A DNA stretch of 64,000 nucleotides from Gordonia shandongensis DSM 45094 (GTDB taxonomy: Bacteria > Actinomycetota > Actinomycetes > Mycobacteriales > Mycobacteriaceae): contig NZ_AUHE01000011.1 of the NCBI RefSeq assembly GCF_000423025.1, positions 1 to 64,000 of the forward strand, given 5' to 3'. The position numbers and the translations under genes are program-made. The notes under the pieces were generated by a model, which saw nothing but the letters and a program-made list of their open reading frames with translations, had not been told where the DNA came from and did no database searches. Shown in pieces: positions 48,642-57,812 of the stretch (position 1 is the first letter of the stretch; each line of letters starts with the position of its first letter).

Positions 48642-50810
48642 TCAGGGAAGGGGCGGTCCCGTCCAGGGGAGTGCGCCCGCGAGGACGCGGGACAGTTCGC
48701 GGGTGAGACTGCGAACGTACGCCGCGCTCAGGTGGTGGTAGTCCTTGTAGACGATGATGTTGCCGATCACCGCCGGACAGAAGTCGTCGACGCACAGGCC
48801 GTCGGAGAGGTCGAGGCGGTGGAACATGCCGGGGTGCTGATCGGCGTACGTCGTGGCCGGATCGCGAGGATGCAGCGCGTCCGAACGGCGGCTTCCGCAG
48901 GACTGTGCCGAACCGCCGGCGGCCAGGCATTCGGGGATGTTGACGGCGGTCGAGCCGTGGTGGGGCCACGGTACGTCACGGATGCCCACCACGGGGATGC
49001 CGGCCGCGATGAGCTCGTCGAATGCACCGACGTACCCCGCAGGCACGTGGTCGGCGTCGCCCGACGGGTCGGGGCGGGTGGAGTTCGTCATCACCGCGTC
49101 CGGTGCCGTGGCGACCAGATCGGCCATGACCGCCTCATTCCACGTCCGGCACTCCGGATAGGGGGTGCCCTCGAGTCGTTCGGGCTCGGCCTCGGTGGTC
49201 AGCGGGCATCCCATCTTGAGATAGGTGACGATGCGGAATCCGTTGGCGCGTCCGATGCGGTCGAGCGCGGAGATCCACATCTCCGCGTGTGAGCCGCCGA
49301 CGAGCGCGAGCGTCCGTTCGCCGGCCGGATCGCCGTAGACGCCGACGGCGGGCTCCGTCACCTGGAAGTCGCTCATGAATCCGTCGCGCCCGGTCTCCGG
49401 GACTTCGCGTTGGACGGCGATCGGTGACGGCTGCGGGTCGAGGGCGGGGACCGCCGCATCCTCGAGCAGGGCGCGGGCACCCGGATAGAGGTGTGGGTCG
49501 AGGTGCGAGCTGTCCACGGAGATGCCGGCGACGTGCCGGTCCCACGCCTTGATGGCTCCCGCCGTTCCCGCGGACGCCAGGACCAGGATCACGGTGAGGA
49601 TCGCCGGGTACGTGATCCGCGGATGCGATGGCCACCGCACCCTGGGCGGGGATGAGCGGGCGCCGCCCCGCAGCGGATCCTCGACGTAGCGTTTGGTGAT
49701 CCAGGCCAGGACGAGGGAGACCGCCAGAATCACGGTGCCCTCCGGCAGCGAGGCGTGATCGGTGCCGCGCCAGGTGAGGTAGAAGATCAACAGCGGCCAG
49801 TGGATGAGATAGAGCGCATAGGCCAGACCGCCGAGCCACACGGCGCGCGGCGCGGCGAGGACGCGGCTCATCGTCGGCTGCGGGGCGTCGTCGGTGACCT
49901 GTCCCGACCAGATGACCAGCAGTGTGGCCCCCACCGGCACCCAGGCGAGCGCTGCCGGATAACTCGCGACGCCGTCGATCCACCAGCCGCACGAGATGAT
50001 GAGGCCGAGTGCGATGACGGTCACGAGGTCGCGGACACGGCGGTGCACGCGCCACGACGGCATCCAGATCGCGAGGAGCCCGCCGACGAGCGGCTCCCAC
50101 AGGCGTGACCGGGTGTCGTAGTAGTTGAACGGTTGGTCGACGCCGAGTCGAATCTGCGCGTAGACGAACGAGGCGACCGCGACGCCGCCGACCACGAGTC
50201 CGAAGACGAGACGGATGCGTGCCGGGGTCACCGTGGAGGTGAATCGGCGGCCGATGAGCTTGAGGACGCCGGCGAGAGCCAGCAGGACCACGAGTGCGCC
50301 GACGAAGAACTGGCCCTGCATGGACATCGACCAGATGTGCTGCAGGGGACTGTTGGCGGAGCTCGCGGCGAGGTAGTCCTGGGAGTTCTTCGCCAGGTAG
50401 TAGTTCTGGTAGTACAGGGCGCTCGCGAAGATCTCGCGGCCGACGTTCGACCATCGGGTTTGGGAGACGACGGCGACCGCGAGGATCGCGACGCCGATCA
50501 GCAGGGTGAACAGCGCCGGGAGCAGTCGGCGCAGGAGCCGGGTGAGACGCGGTCGCGGGTCGATGGTCTCGCCGAAGCCGATGGTGTCGGCCTGGCTGTG
50601 GATCGTGTGGCGCAGGAGCGAGCCGACGAAGAAGTAGCCCGACAGCGTCAGGAAGACGTCGACGCCGCCCGAGACTCGGCCGAACCAGACGTGGAAGCAC
50701 GCGACGAGGAGGATCGCGACGCCGCGTAGCCCGTCGAGGTCGCTCCGGTACGCGGGCACCGGGACGTCGCGGGCGACGGCCCGGTGATTGTCGGTCGTGG
50801 CGGCGGGCAC
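48642..50810 (-). CDS. Membrane O-acyltransferase with C-terminal SGNH domain (OafA-like)
   Basis: A 722-residue protein. The N-terminal acyltransferase-3 domain (about residues 18-400, ten or so helices) starts with YRSDLDGLRGVAILLVACFHVWF, containing the conserved His. The C-terminal SGNH-hydrolase-like domain (about 500-720) has LVGGSHAEMW for the nucleophile block and DYHHLS for the catalytic His block. The usual GDSH reads GGSH here. It corresponds in position to Rv1565c and probably O-acylates a cell-envelope glycan. It lies 56 bp upstream of treY on the same strand. Confidence 0.85.
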   Translation of the reverse strand: MPAATTDNHRAVARDVPVPAYRSDLDGLRGVAILLVACFHVWFGRVSGGVDVFLTLSGYFFVGSLLRHTIHSQADTIGFGETIDPRPRLTRLLRRLLPALFTLLIGVAILAVAVVSQTRWSNVGREIFASALYYQNYYLAKNSQDYLAASSANSPLQHIWSMSMQGQFFVGALVVLLALAGVLKLIGRRFTSTVTPARIRLVFGLVVGGVAVASFVYAQIRLGVDQPFNYYDTRSRLWEPLVGGLLAIWMPSWRVHRRVRDLVTVIALGLIISCGWWIDGVASYPAALAWVPVGATLLVIWSGQVTDDAPQPTMSRVLAAPRAVWLGGLAYALYLIHWPLLIFYLTWRGTDHASLPEGTVILAVSLVLAWITKRYVEDPLRGGARSSPPRVRWPSHPRITYPAILTVILVLASAGTAGAIKAWDRHVAGISVDSSHLDPHLYPGARALLEDAAVPALDPQPSPIAVQREVPETGRDGFMSDFQVTEPAVGVYGDPAGERTLALVGGSHAEMWISALDRIGRANGFRIVTYLKMGCPLTTEAEPERLEGTPYPECRTWNEAVMADLVATAPDAVMTNSTRPDPSGDADHVPAGYVGAFDELIAAGIPVVGIRDVPWPHHGSTAVNIPECLAAGGSAQSCGSRRSDALHPRDPATTYADQHPGMFHRLDLSDGLCVDDFCPAVIGNIIVYKDYHHLSAAYVRSLTRELSRVLAGALPWTGPPLP

Positions 50811-50908
50811 TGCGGTGTGTTCTTCTCCTCTGGCGCCGTGTGGCTGATCGGCGCGGGTCGCCCCCGTAATCTACGGGGCGCCGGGTACCGGACGGAAATC
50901 GACCCGCG

Positions 50909-51574
50909 TCAACTCCGGTGGCCGCGAGGTGTCCGGCGAGCGGCCGCGGCGGCGTCGAGGATCACCTCGAGCGCGTCGGAGAACTCGGCTGCGAAGTCGC
51001 GGCCCGAGGGCCCGGTGACGCCGAGTCGTTCCATCTGGGTTCTGGTCTGCTCTTCGATGGTCAGACCGATCGTGAGCTGACAGACGGCTGTCGCCAGACC
51101 ACGGGCGGCTCGCGGGGGGAGGCCCGCGGTGTGCGCGGTGTCGGCGATCATCGTCTCGATGCCGCGACCGGCCAGCCCGGAGGCCCACGACGCGGAGACC
51201 ACCTCGGCGCTGTCGGGAACGGCCAGCAGGGCGTTGCGGAGGCCTTCGGCCAGGGTGCGCAGTTCGGCGACCGAGTCGGTGCCGCCTGCTTCGGTTCCGG
51301 CTGGGGCGGTTCCGGTCGGGTCGGGGCCGGTCGGGTCGGGGCCGGTCGGGTCGGGGCCGGTCGGGTCGGTCAAGTCTGACTGGGCGGGGACGGCCGCGAG
51401 GATGTCGTCGGCGAGTGCTGCGAGCATCGTCTGCTTGTTCGGAAAGTGCCAGTACAGGGCGTTCGGTCGAACGCCGAGGTCGGTGGCCAGGCGTCTCATG
51501 GTGAGGTCGGCGAGGCTGTGTTCGGCCAGAATCCGGCGTGCCGCGCGGAGGATGTCGGCCCTCGAGTTGCTCAC
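50909..51574 (-). CDS. bioQ: TetR-family regulator, probable biotin repressor BioQ
   Basis: A 221-residue TetR-type regulator. The N-terminal HTH (DLTMRRLATDLGVRPNALYWHFPNKQ) is typical. A low-complexity insert of repeated TGPDP units (residues about 68-85) links it to the helical effector domain. It is divergent from bioA, and two 13-bp boxes resembling known BioQ operators lie between them, so it is probably the biotin repressor described in mycobacteria and corynebacteria. How BioQ senses biotin status is not shown by the sequence. Confidence 0.75.
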   Translation of the reverse strand: MSNSRADILRAARRILAEHSLADLTMRRLATDLGVRPNALYWHFPNKQTMLAALADDILAAVPAQSDLTDPTGPDPTGPDPTGPDPTGTAPAGTEAGGTDSVAELRTLAEGLRNALLAVPDSAEVVSASWASGLAGRGIETMIADTAHTAGLPPRAARGLATAVCQLTIGLTIEEQTRTQMERLGVTGPSGRDFAAEFSDALEVILDAAAAARRTPRGHRS

Positions 51575-51618
51575 GGCGACAGCCTAGCGGTCGCCGTGCT
51601 GCCGATCGGAATCCGTCC

Positions 51619-51653
51619 TGTACGGTGTCCAGGCATGTCCTGTACGGTGTTCA
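51619..51653. promoter_or_regulatory. Tandem BioQ-like operators
   Basis: TGTACGGTGTCCA (51619-51631) and TGTACGGTGTTCA (51641-51653) start 22 bp apart, two helical turns. They resemble the BioQ consensus TGAAC-N3-GTTAC. They sit in the bioQ/bioA divergent gap and would repress both sides. Confidence 0.6.
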
Positions 51654-51677
51654 AGAACGGGGGTGTCGGGCACCCGC

Positions 51678-51715
51678 GGGTCGGGTAGTCGGGGGTCGGG
51701 TTATCGGGGGTCGGG
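51678..51715 (+). repeat. G-rich tandem repeat in the bioA leader
   Basis: About 2.5 copies of a 17-bp unit (TCGGGGGTCGGGTWA) lie 26 bp before the bioA GTG. Six runs of three to five G with loops of 2 or 5 nt fit an intramolecular G-quadruplex on the coding strand. Confidence 0.6.
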
Positions 51716-51740
51716 TAACAGGTGAGACGAGGAGAGCGGT

Positions 51741-53051
51741 GTGGAGCCGACCAGAATCAGCGCGATCGACGCCGGGCACGTGTGGCACCCCTACGGGGGA
51801 TTCCCGGCGACGACGGCGCCGCGCGTCGTGACCGACTGCAGCGGCGTGCACATCCGCACGGCCGACGGTGCCGAGCTGATCGACGCGATGAGCTCGTGGT
51901 GGGCGGCGATCCACGGGTACCGGCATCCCCGCCTCGACGCCGCGCTCACCGACCAGAGTCGACGAATGTCGCACGTCATGTTCGGCGGACTCACCCACGC
52001 CCCGGCCGCAGGCCTCGCCGAACGGTTGGTCGCCCTCACCCCGGAGCCGCTGTCCAAGGTGTTCTTCGCCGACTCCGGATCGGTCTCGGTGGAAGTGGCC
52101 GTCAAGATGGCGATCCAATACTGGCGCAGCCGCGGCCGTCCCGAACGCACCCGGATGTTGACGTGGCGCGGCGGCTATCACGGTGACACCTTCGCACCGA
52201 TGAGCGTCTGCGACCCCGAGGGCGGAATGCACGCGATGTGGCGCGGCGTGATCGCCGACCAGGTGTTCGCTCCCGCGCCGCCCGATCACCGCGAACCCGC
52301 GAGCGCGGTCGAACAGTATCTCCGAAGCCTCGACGAGACTCTCGCCGAGCACGCCGATCGGCTCGCCGGCGTCATCGTCGAACCGGTGGTGCAAGGCGCA
52401 GGCGGGATGCGCTTCCACTCGCCGGACCTGGTCCGCGGACTCCGTGAACTCTGCGACCGACACGACGTGCTGCTGATATGCGACGAGATCGCGACCGGAT
52501 TCGGTCGGACGGGTCGGATGTTCGCCGTCGACCACGCCGGTGTGAGCCCCGACATCATGTGTGTGGGCAAGGCCCTCACCGGCGGCTACCTGACGCTCGC
52601 CGCCACCCTCACAACCGACGAGATCGCCGCCGTCATCAGCGCCGGTGAAGCGGGCGGGCTGGCGCACGGACCCACCTTCATGGCCAATCCGCTCGCCTGC
52701 GCGGTCGCCTGCGCGTCGCTCGACCTCCTCGCCGACTCTCCGTGGTTCCGGCGCGTCGACGCGATCGGTGCCCGACTGCGCGGCGGACTGGCCCCACTCG
52801 CGCAGACTCCGGGCGTCGTGGACGTACGCACCCTCGGTGCGATCGCCGTGGTGCAACTCGACAGGGAGGTCGACATGGTGGCGGCCACCGACGCGGCCGT
52901 CGCCGCCGGCGTGTGGATCCGGCCGTTTCGGAACCTCGTGTACGCGATGCCGCCGTTCATCATCGACGACGAGCAACTCGACACGGTGGCCGCCGGCATG
53001 CGCGCGGCCGTCCACGCGTCACTCGGTGCCGTCGCGGACGTCGCGTCATGA
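51741..53051 (+). CDS. bioA: Adenosylmethionine-8-amino-7-oxononanoate aminotransferase BioA
   Basis: A 436-residue class III aminotransferase that uses SAM as amino donor to make 7,8-diaminopelargonate. HVWHPYGG lies near the start, with [16 protein letters not shown] SSWWAAIHG near residue 50. [13 protein letters not shown] is present near residue 245, and the PLP lysine is Lys277 in GKALTGGY. The GTG start has CGAGGAG 6 nt upstream, preceded by a G-rich repeat. It overlaps bioF by 4 bp (ATGA). Confidence 0.95.
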   Translation: MEPTRISAIDAGHVWHPYGGFPATTAPRVVTDCSGVHIRTADGAELIDAMSSWWAAIHGYRHPRLDAALTDQSRRMSHVMFGGLTHAPAAGLAERLVALTPEPLSKVFFADSGSVSVEVAVKMAIQYWRSRGRPERTRMLTWRGGYHGDTFAPMSVCDPEGGMHAMWRGVIADQVFAPAPPDHREPASAVEQYLRSLDETLAEHADRLAGVIVEPVVQGAGGMRFHSPDLVRGLRELCDRHDVLLICDEIATGFGRTGRMFAVDHAGVSPDIMCVGKALTGGYLTLAATLTTDEIAAVISAGEAGGLAHGPTFMANPLACAVACASLDLLADSPWFRRVDAIGARLRGGLAPLAQTPGVVDVRTLGAIAVVQLDREVDMVAATDAAVAAGVWIRPFRNLVYAMPPFIIDDEQLDTVAAGMRAAVHASLGAVADVAS

Positions 53052-54196
53052 GCGCGCCGTGGCTGGCCGAGCGCGCCGCGGCGACCCGTGCCGCCGGACT
53101 GCACCGCTCTCCGGTGGCTCGAGACACCGGAGACGATCTGATCGACCTGGCCTCCAACGACTATCTCGGACTGTCGCGGCATCCCGGCGTGCTGGCTGCC
53201 GCGCACGCCGCCCTCGACGCCTACGGAGCGGGTGCCACCGGGTCGAGGCTGGTCACCGGGACCACGCGGGCACACATCGACTTCGAGGACGACCTGGCCG
53301 ACTTCCTCGGCTTCGAGGCGGCACTCGTGTTCTCCTCCGGGTACCTCGCCAACGTCGGTGCCGTGACGGCGCTGGTCGGGCGAGGCGATCTCATCGTGAG
53401 CGACCGCGGCACGCACGCCTCCCTGATCGACGGCTGCCGACTCTCGCGCGCTCGGGTGGTGATCGTCGAGCGCGGTGACGTCGCAGCGGTCTCGCGGGCC
53501 CTCGCCGAGCGCGAAGAGGCGCGGGCGCTGGTCGTCACCGACACCGTCTACAGCATCGACGGCGCCGCGGCACCCGTCGCCGGCTATTACGCGGCCGCCC
53601 GAGCGCATGACGCGGTGCTCCTCGCCGACGAGGCGCATGCGCTCGGGGTTCGCGGACCGGGCGGGCGCGGGATCGTCGCGGAGAGCGGTCTGGCGGGCGC
53701 ACCCGGACTCGTGGTGACCACCGTCGCATCCAAGTCGCTGGGCGCCCAGGGCGGGATCGTCCTGGGCGGCACACTGCTCCGCGACCATCTGATCGATCAT
53801 GCGCGGACCTTCATCTTCGACACCGGGCTGACACCCGTCGCCGTCGGCGCGGCCCACGCGGCGCTGCGCCTGTTGAGGTCGGATCCGAGCCTTCCCGACC
53901 GTCTCCGGCGCGGTGCCCGACGACTGGCGGCGTCGTGCGGGGCGCCGCCGCCGCACGCGGCAGTCGTCTCGCTCGCAGTCGGAGACCCGGTCGTCGCGGT
54001 GCGCGCCGCCGCCTGCGCCCGGCGGCGGGGAGTCCTCGTCGGCTGCTTCCGGCCGCCGTCGGTCCCCGAGGGCACGTCCCGGCTGCGGCTGACCGTGCGA
54101 GCCGACCTCGACGACGCGACCCTCGATCATGTCGCGGCCGTCGTCGACGAGTCGCTCCGGGAGGCCGGTGCACCGAGCCCGGAGGCGGCACGATGA
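53048..54196 (+). CDS. bioF: 8-amino-7-oxononanoate synthase BioF
   Basis: A 382-residue alpha-oxoamine synthase that condenses pimeloyl thioester with alanine. [13 protein letters not shown] lies near residue 35, [12 protein letters not shown] near residue 60, DEAHALG near residue 195, and the PLP lysine is Lys229 in [10 protein letters not shown]. The ATG overlaps the bioA stop, and its end overlaps bioD by 4 bp, so bioA-F-D-B are translationally coupled. Confidence 0.95.
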   Translation: MSAPWLAERAAATRAAGLHRSPVARDTGDDLIDLASNDYLGLSRHPGVLAAAHAALDAYGAGATGSRLVTGTTRAHIDFEDDLADFLGFEAALVFSSGYLANVGAVTALVGRGDLIVSDRGTHASLIDGCRLSRARVVIVERGDVAAVSRALAEREEARALVVTDTVYSIDGAAAPVAGYYAAARAHDAVLLADEAHALGVRGPGGRGIVAESGLAGAPGLVVTTVASKSLGAQGGIVLGGTLLRDHLIDHARTFIFDTGLTPVAVGAAHAALRLLRSDPSLPDRLRRGARRLAASCGAPPPHAAVVSLAVGDPVVAVRAAACARRRGVLVGCFRPPSVPEGTSRLRLTVRADLDDATLDHVAAVVDESLREAGAPSPEAAR

Positions 54197-54969
54197 CGCC
54201 GCGCGTCATCGTCGTGACCGGAACCTCCACCGATGTCGGGAAGACCGTCACGGTGGCCGCACTCGCCGCCGCCTGCGCCGCCGCGGGACTGCGGCCCGCC
54301 GTCTGCAAAGCGGCCCAGACCGGTGTCGGACCGACCGATCTCGGCGACGCGGACGAAGTGGTCCGACTGTGCGGCGGCGTCGCGGCGACCGAATGCGCAC
54401 GATTCCCCGACCCCCTCGCGCCGGAGACCGCGGCGCGCCGTGCGGGACGAGCCCCGGTGACCCTCGACGCGATCGCCGCAGCCGTGCACCGACTCGCGAC
54501 CGACGCGGACCTCGTCATCGTCGAAGGCGCCGGCGGCGTCCTGGTGAGGTTGGCCCCCGACCTCACGGTCATCGACGTCGCCGCACGGCTCCACGCGGAC
54601 GTGCTGGTGGTGACCGACCCCGGGCTCGGGACGCTCAACCACACGGAGCTCACGGTCCGCGCGCTGCGGTCCGCCGGGCGGCGTGTGCTGGGCCTGGTCG
54701 TCGGCTCCTGGCCGGAGGGCCCCGACCTGGCGATGACCAGCAACCTCGACGACCTGCCGAGGCTGTCCGAGACGCCGATCCTCGGCGCAATCCCCGCGGG
54801 AGCCGGTGCACGCGACCCCCGCGACTTCCGGTCGGCCGCCCCCGAGTGGTTCGCCCCCGATCTGATCGCAGACCTGGCCGCGCACCGTGACGAGACGCCG
54901 GCCGCTGCCCACCGACCGCAGCCGTTCCCAACCGATGAGCACTCACAACCCACGAGGAGATCTGTATGA
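54193..54969 (+). CDS. bioD: Dethiobiotin synthetase BioD
   Basis: A 258-residue ATP-dependent carboxylase that closes the ureido ring of dethiobiotin. P-loop GTSTDVGKT with Lys17, KAAQTG near residue 37 and VEGAGGVLV near residue 112 are present. The last 25-30 residues (after about 230) extend past the usual end and are low complexity. ATG 54193 overlaps the bioF stop; the end overlaps bioB by 4 bp. Confidence 0.94.
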   Translation: MTPRVIVVTGTSTDVGKTVTVAALAAACAAAGLRPAVCKAAQTGVGPTDLGDADEVVRLCGGVAATECARFPDPLAPETAARRAGRAPVTLDAIAAAVHRLATDADLVIVEGAGGVLVRLAPDLTVIDVAARLHADVLVVTDPGLGTLNHTELTVRALRSAGRRVLGLVVGSWPEGPDLAMTSNLDDLPRLSETPILGAIPAGAGARDPRDFRSAAPEWFAPDLIADLAAHRDETPAAAHRPQPFPTDEHSQPTRRSV

Positions 54970-56006
54970 CCACGACCGCCCACACCGCCGCAGGCGTCGA
55001 CGAGGGCACCGCGCCCGACATCCTGGCGATCGCTCGCGACCAGGTCGTCGACGGCGGCCGCGGACTCGACCGCGACCAGGTGCTCGAGGTGCTGCGTCTG
55101 CCCGACGACCGTCTCACCGAACTGCTGCAGGTCGCCCACGACACCCGGCTGCGCTGGTGCGGTCCCGAAGTGGAGGTGGAAGGCATCATCTCCCTCAAGA
55201 CCGGCGGATGCCCCGAGGACTGCCACTTCTGCAGCCAGTCCGGACTGTTCGCGTCGCCGGTGCGCAGCGCGTGGATCGACATTCCCTCGCTCGTCGAGGC
55301 GGCCAAACAGACGGCGAAGACCGGGGCGACCGAATTCTGCATCGTCGCCGCGGTACGCGGCCCCGACAAGCGGTTGATGAGCCAGGTCGCCGCCGGAATC
55401 GAAGCCATCCGCAACGAGGTCGACATCCAGATCGCATGCAGCCTCGGCATGCTCACCGCCGACCAGGTCGACGAACTCGCCGCGATGGGAGTGCACCGGT
55501 ACAACCACAATCTGGAGACGGCACGGAGTCACTTCCCGAACGTCGTCACCACCCACACCTGGGAGGAGCGTTGGGAGACCCTCCGCATGGTCGGGGAAGC
55601 CGGCATGGAGGTGTGCTGCGGCGGCATCCTCGGCATGGGGGAGACGCTCGAACAACGCGCCGAATTCGCCGCCGACCTCGCGGCCCTCGACCCCGACGAG
55701 GTCCCGCTGAACTTCCTCAACCCGCGCCCCGGAACACCGTTCGGCGACCTGGACGTCCTACCCGCCGCGGAAGCCCTCAAGGCCGTCGCCGCCTTCCGCC
55801 TCGCACTGCCGCGAACGATCCTGCGCTTCGCCGGCGGCCGCGAGATCACCCTCGGAGACCTCGGCGCCGAACAGGGCATCCTCGGTGGAATCAACGCGGT
55901 GATCGTCGGCAACTACCTCACCACGCTGGGACGCCCCGCCGAGACCGACCTCGACCTCCTCGACGGACTCCAGATGCCGATCAAGGTCCTCAATGACACG
56001 ATCTGA
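54966..56006 (+). CDS. bioB: Biotin synthase BioB
   Basis: A 346-residue radical-SAM enzyme that inserts sulfur into dethiobiotin. The radical-SAM cluster is CPEDCHFC with Cys82, Cys86 and Cys89. The [16 protein letters not shown] and [10 protein letters not shown] motifs of BioB follow. Mycobacterial BioB enzymes need the auxiliary protein BsaP, whose gene lies 99 bp downstream. The last codons run into a 15-bp tandem repeat that contains the stop codon. Confidence 0.96.
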   Translation: MTTTAHTAAGVDEGTAPDILAIARDQVVDGGRGLDRDQVLEVLRLPDDRLTELLQVAHDTRLRWCGPEVEVEGIISLKTGGCPEDCHFCSQSGLFASPVRSAWIDIPSLVEAAKQTAKTGATEFCIVAAVRGPDKRLMSQVAAGIEAIRNEVDIQIACSLGMLTADQVDELAAMGVHRYNHNLETARSHFPNVVTTHTWEERWETLRMVGEAGMEVCCGGILGMGETLEQRAEFAADLAALDPDEVPLNFLNPRPGTPFGDLDVLPAAEALKAVAAFRLALPRTILRFAGGREITLGDLGAEQGILGGINAVIVGNYLTTLGRPAETDLDLLDGLQMPIKVLNDTI

Positions 56007-56050
56007 CGGGACACGATCTGACGGGACACGATCTGACGGGACACGATCGA
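55995..56050 (+). repeat. 15-bp tandem repeat over the bioB stop
   Basis: GACACGATCTGACGG occurs three times in full from 55995, 56010 and 56025, with a partial fourth from 56040. The bioB TGA lies in the first unit; each unit carries one TGA. Confidence 0.9.
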
Positions 56051-56105
56051 GTGGCGGTACGCTCGGAGTCTCGGGCGCAGCACGCGCCTCGGCAAGGAGA
56101 CGGCG

Positions 56106-56360
56106 ATGACGCGAATGTCCGCTCCGCGATCAGCGGCGGGCCCGCTGGACGAGCCGCTGAGCTACGGCGTCTACACCGGTGTCGCATGCGAGCTGGAGTC
56201 GTCGGCGACGGTTCCCAGCGCAGCTCGGCTCGGCCTCGAGCCGCCGCGCTACTGCGGCCGGTGCGGCCGACGGATGATCGTGCAGGTGCGTCCCGACGGT
56301 TGGCACGCGCGGTGCTCGCGTCACGGCGCGATCGATTCGACGGAGTTGGAGCAGCGATGA
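56106..56360 (+). CDS. bsaP: Biotin synthase auxiliary protein BsaP
   Basis: An 84-residue protein matching the small Rv1590-type family next to bio[10 protein letters not shown] and WHARCSRHG provide a C-x2-C and a further Cys, plausible ligands for the Fe-S cluster reported for Bsa[14 protein letters not shown] near residue 40 gives the conserved N-terminal half. BsaP supports sulfur insertion by BioB. AAGGAG lies about 8 nt before the ATG. The stop codon falls in a 17-bp tandem duplication. Confidence 0.85.
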   Translation: MTRMSAPRSAAGPLDEPLSYGVYTGVACELESSATVPSAARLGLEPPRYCGRCGRRMIVQVRPDGWHARCSRHGAIDSTELEQR

Positions 56361-56382
56361 ACCGGGAGCAGCGATGAACCGG
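56349..56382 (+). repeat. 17-bp tandem duplication at the bsaP-DUF2567 junction
   Basis: GAGCAGCGATGAACCGG is duplicated exactly (56349-56365, 56366-56382). It spans the bsaP stop and creates two extra ATGAAC sites before the true ATGAAC start at 56391. Confidence 0.9.
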
Positions 56383-56390
56383 GGCGGGCG

Positions 56391-57011
56391 ATGAACAAGG
56401 CGCGGGCGGCGATCGTCGCCGTCGCGCTGATGGCGCTCGCCGTCGCGGTCGGCGGACTGTGGGTGGTGATCGCGCCCTCGCCGACACTCCAGGTGCTGCC
56501 GGGCGACGAGGGCGTGTCCTTTCCGCAGCAGGAGGCCGAGAAGCTCTTCTCGAGTGTCGCGGTCTTCGCGTTCCTGGCGATGGGGCTCGGGGCGGTGATC
56601 GCATTCGCGACGTGGTTCGGGCTCCGCGATACGCGCGGCCCGGCCGGACTCGCGTTCGTCGTCGTCATGTCGATCGCGACGTCCGGTTTGGCGCTCGACG
56701 CCGGAACACGGATCGCCCGGCTCACCCGTGGGACGCTCGACGCCGATTCGCCGGGTCCGTTCCACGGGACCGCTCGTCTGTGGATGAACTCTTCGGTGGG
56801 ACCGTCGTGGGTGTTGCTCGTCTGTGCGCCCGCGGTCGGCGCGCTGATCTATCTGGTGTGCGTCCTGATGAGTTCCGATGGAGAGCTCGGACGCGGGCCG
56901 CGCCCCACGGCGTCTCCCGCCGGGTCCACGCCCGCGGTCGCATACGCCCCCGGTGGGACGACCTCGGAGTCTGTCACAGGGGAGGGCGAAGGGCCGCGAA
57001 CTCGTCCGTGA
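56391..57011 (+). CDS. DUF2567 membrane protein
   Basis: A 206-residue protein with four predicted transmembrane helices (about residues 5-27, 55-78, 83-103 and 138-160). It matches the Rv1591-type DUF2567 family by position between bsaP and nrtR and by layout: an N-terminal helix, a periplasmic loop and three later helices. The function is unknown. The last 25 residues are low complexity and overlap the 3' end of the minus-strand nrtR gene by 38 bp. Confidence 0.8.
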   Translation: MNKARAAIVAVALMALAVAVGGLWVVIAPSPTLQVLPGDEGVSFPQQEAEKLFSSVAVFAFLAMGLGAVIAFATWFGLRDTRGPAGLAFVVVMSIATSGLALDAGTRIARLTRGTLDADSPGPFHGTARLWMNSSVGPSWVLLVCAPAVGALIYLVCVLMSSDGELGRGPRPTASPAGSTPAVAYAPGGTTSESVTGEGEGPRTRP

Positions 57012-57660
57012 CGCGAAGGCCGGTGTCGGCGAACGCGTACAGCGCGGGCGGTCGTCCGCCCGCTCGTCCCGTCCGCCCGACGGTCCCGGTCGCGACCACC
57101 ACGCCGCGGCGGGAGAGGACGCGGAGCAGATTCGTCGAGTCCACCGGGTAGCCGAGGGCGGCGCCGTAAACCTCGGCCAGCTCGGACATCGCGAATTGGC
57201 TGGGGGCCAGCGCGAACGCGATGTTCGTGTACGACAGTTTGCCGGCCAGTCGCGCTCGCGCTCGGTCGATGATCTCCCGATGGTCGTGAATCAGCGACTC
57301 CGACGGCGTGTCGTCCACCGACCGCCAGTGCGCGTCGCCGAGGAGCGCAGTCGGAATGTCGCTGCGGACGAGTCCGAGGAAGGTCGCCGCCACGGTTCGC
57401 TGCTCGGGAACCCGATCCGGTTCGGAGAACACGCGGAGCTGTTCGAGATGGGCCACGCGGGTCACTCCCGCCTGGCTGCTCAACCAGCGTCCGGCGGCCG
57501 CTTCGAGCGTCTCGTTCTCCACGATGGGGCCGCCCGGGAGCCCGTATCGACCGCTGTCGGTACGCCGCAGCAGCACGTGCAGCTCTGGTCGATCCGGGGT
57601 GGTCTCGCGTACCTGGAATACGGCGGTGAGAGCCTCCACGCGGACGTCGACACGGGTCAT
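56974..57660 (-). CDS. nrtR: NrtR-type Nudix-related repressor of NAD synthesis
   Basis: A 228-residue protein: N-terminal Nudix-like domain (residues about 1-140) and a C-terminal winged-helix domain (about 150-228). The Nudix box is degenerate (LPGGPIVENETLEAAAGRW, without the catalytic REUxEE residues), as in NrtR regulators that bind ADP-ribose or NAD-related ligands rather than hydrolysing them. The gene is divergent from nadA, with palindromes at the nadA promoter. On the minus strand TAGACT ends 9 nt before its ATG, suggesting a near-leaderless transcript. Confidence 0.85.
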   Translation of the reverse strand: MTRVDVRVEALTAVFQVRETTPDRPELHVLLRRTDSGRYGLPGGPIVENETLEAAAGRWLSSQAGVTRVAHLEQLRVFSEPDRVPEQRTVAATFLGLVRSDIPTALLGDAHWRSVDDTPSESLIHDHREIIDRARARLAGKLSYTNIAFALAPSQFAMSELAEVYGAALGYPVDSTNLLRVLSRRGVVVATGTVGRTGRAGGRPPALYAFADTGLRVTDEFAALRPPL

Positions 57661-57689
57661 GATCCATGGAGTCTAATGACTCGGGCCGA

Positions 57690-57728
57690 GGTACCGGGAA
57701 TTACCGGTACCCCGTTCGGTGTTACGAT
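57690..57728 (+). promoter_or_regulatory. nadA promoter with inverted repeat
   Basis: GGTACCGG (57690) and CCGGTACC (57704) form a perfect 8-bp inverted repeat with a 6-bp spacer, overlapping a possible -35 TTACCG (57701). TACGAT (57723-57728) lies 16 bp further and fits a -10. Confidence 0.45.
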
Positions 57729-57737
57729 GAGCGCCAT

Positions 57738-57760
57738 GTTTTCGACCGATGGTCGAAAAC
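57738..57760. promoter_or_regulatory. Probable NrtR operator
   Basis: GTTTTCGACC and GGTCGAAAAC form a perfect 10-bp inverted repeat around GAT. It lies just past the proposed -10, where a bound repressor would block initiation of nadA-nadC. Confidence 0.65.
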
Positions 57761-57812
57761 CCCTCCGGGGCGCAGCCCCGCACCGGAGAACGCCGATGGG
57801 AGAGCAGTCGTC

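Noticed and set aside
46828..48741. 637-codon plus-strand open frame opposite treY
   Set aside because: Antisense to a complete TreY; Val/Gly/Arg-rich and without similarity that I can recognise.
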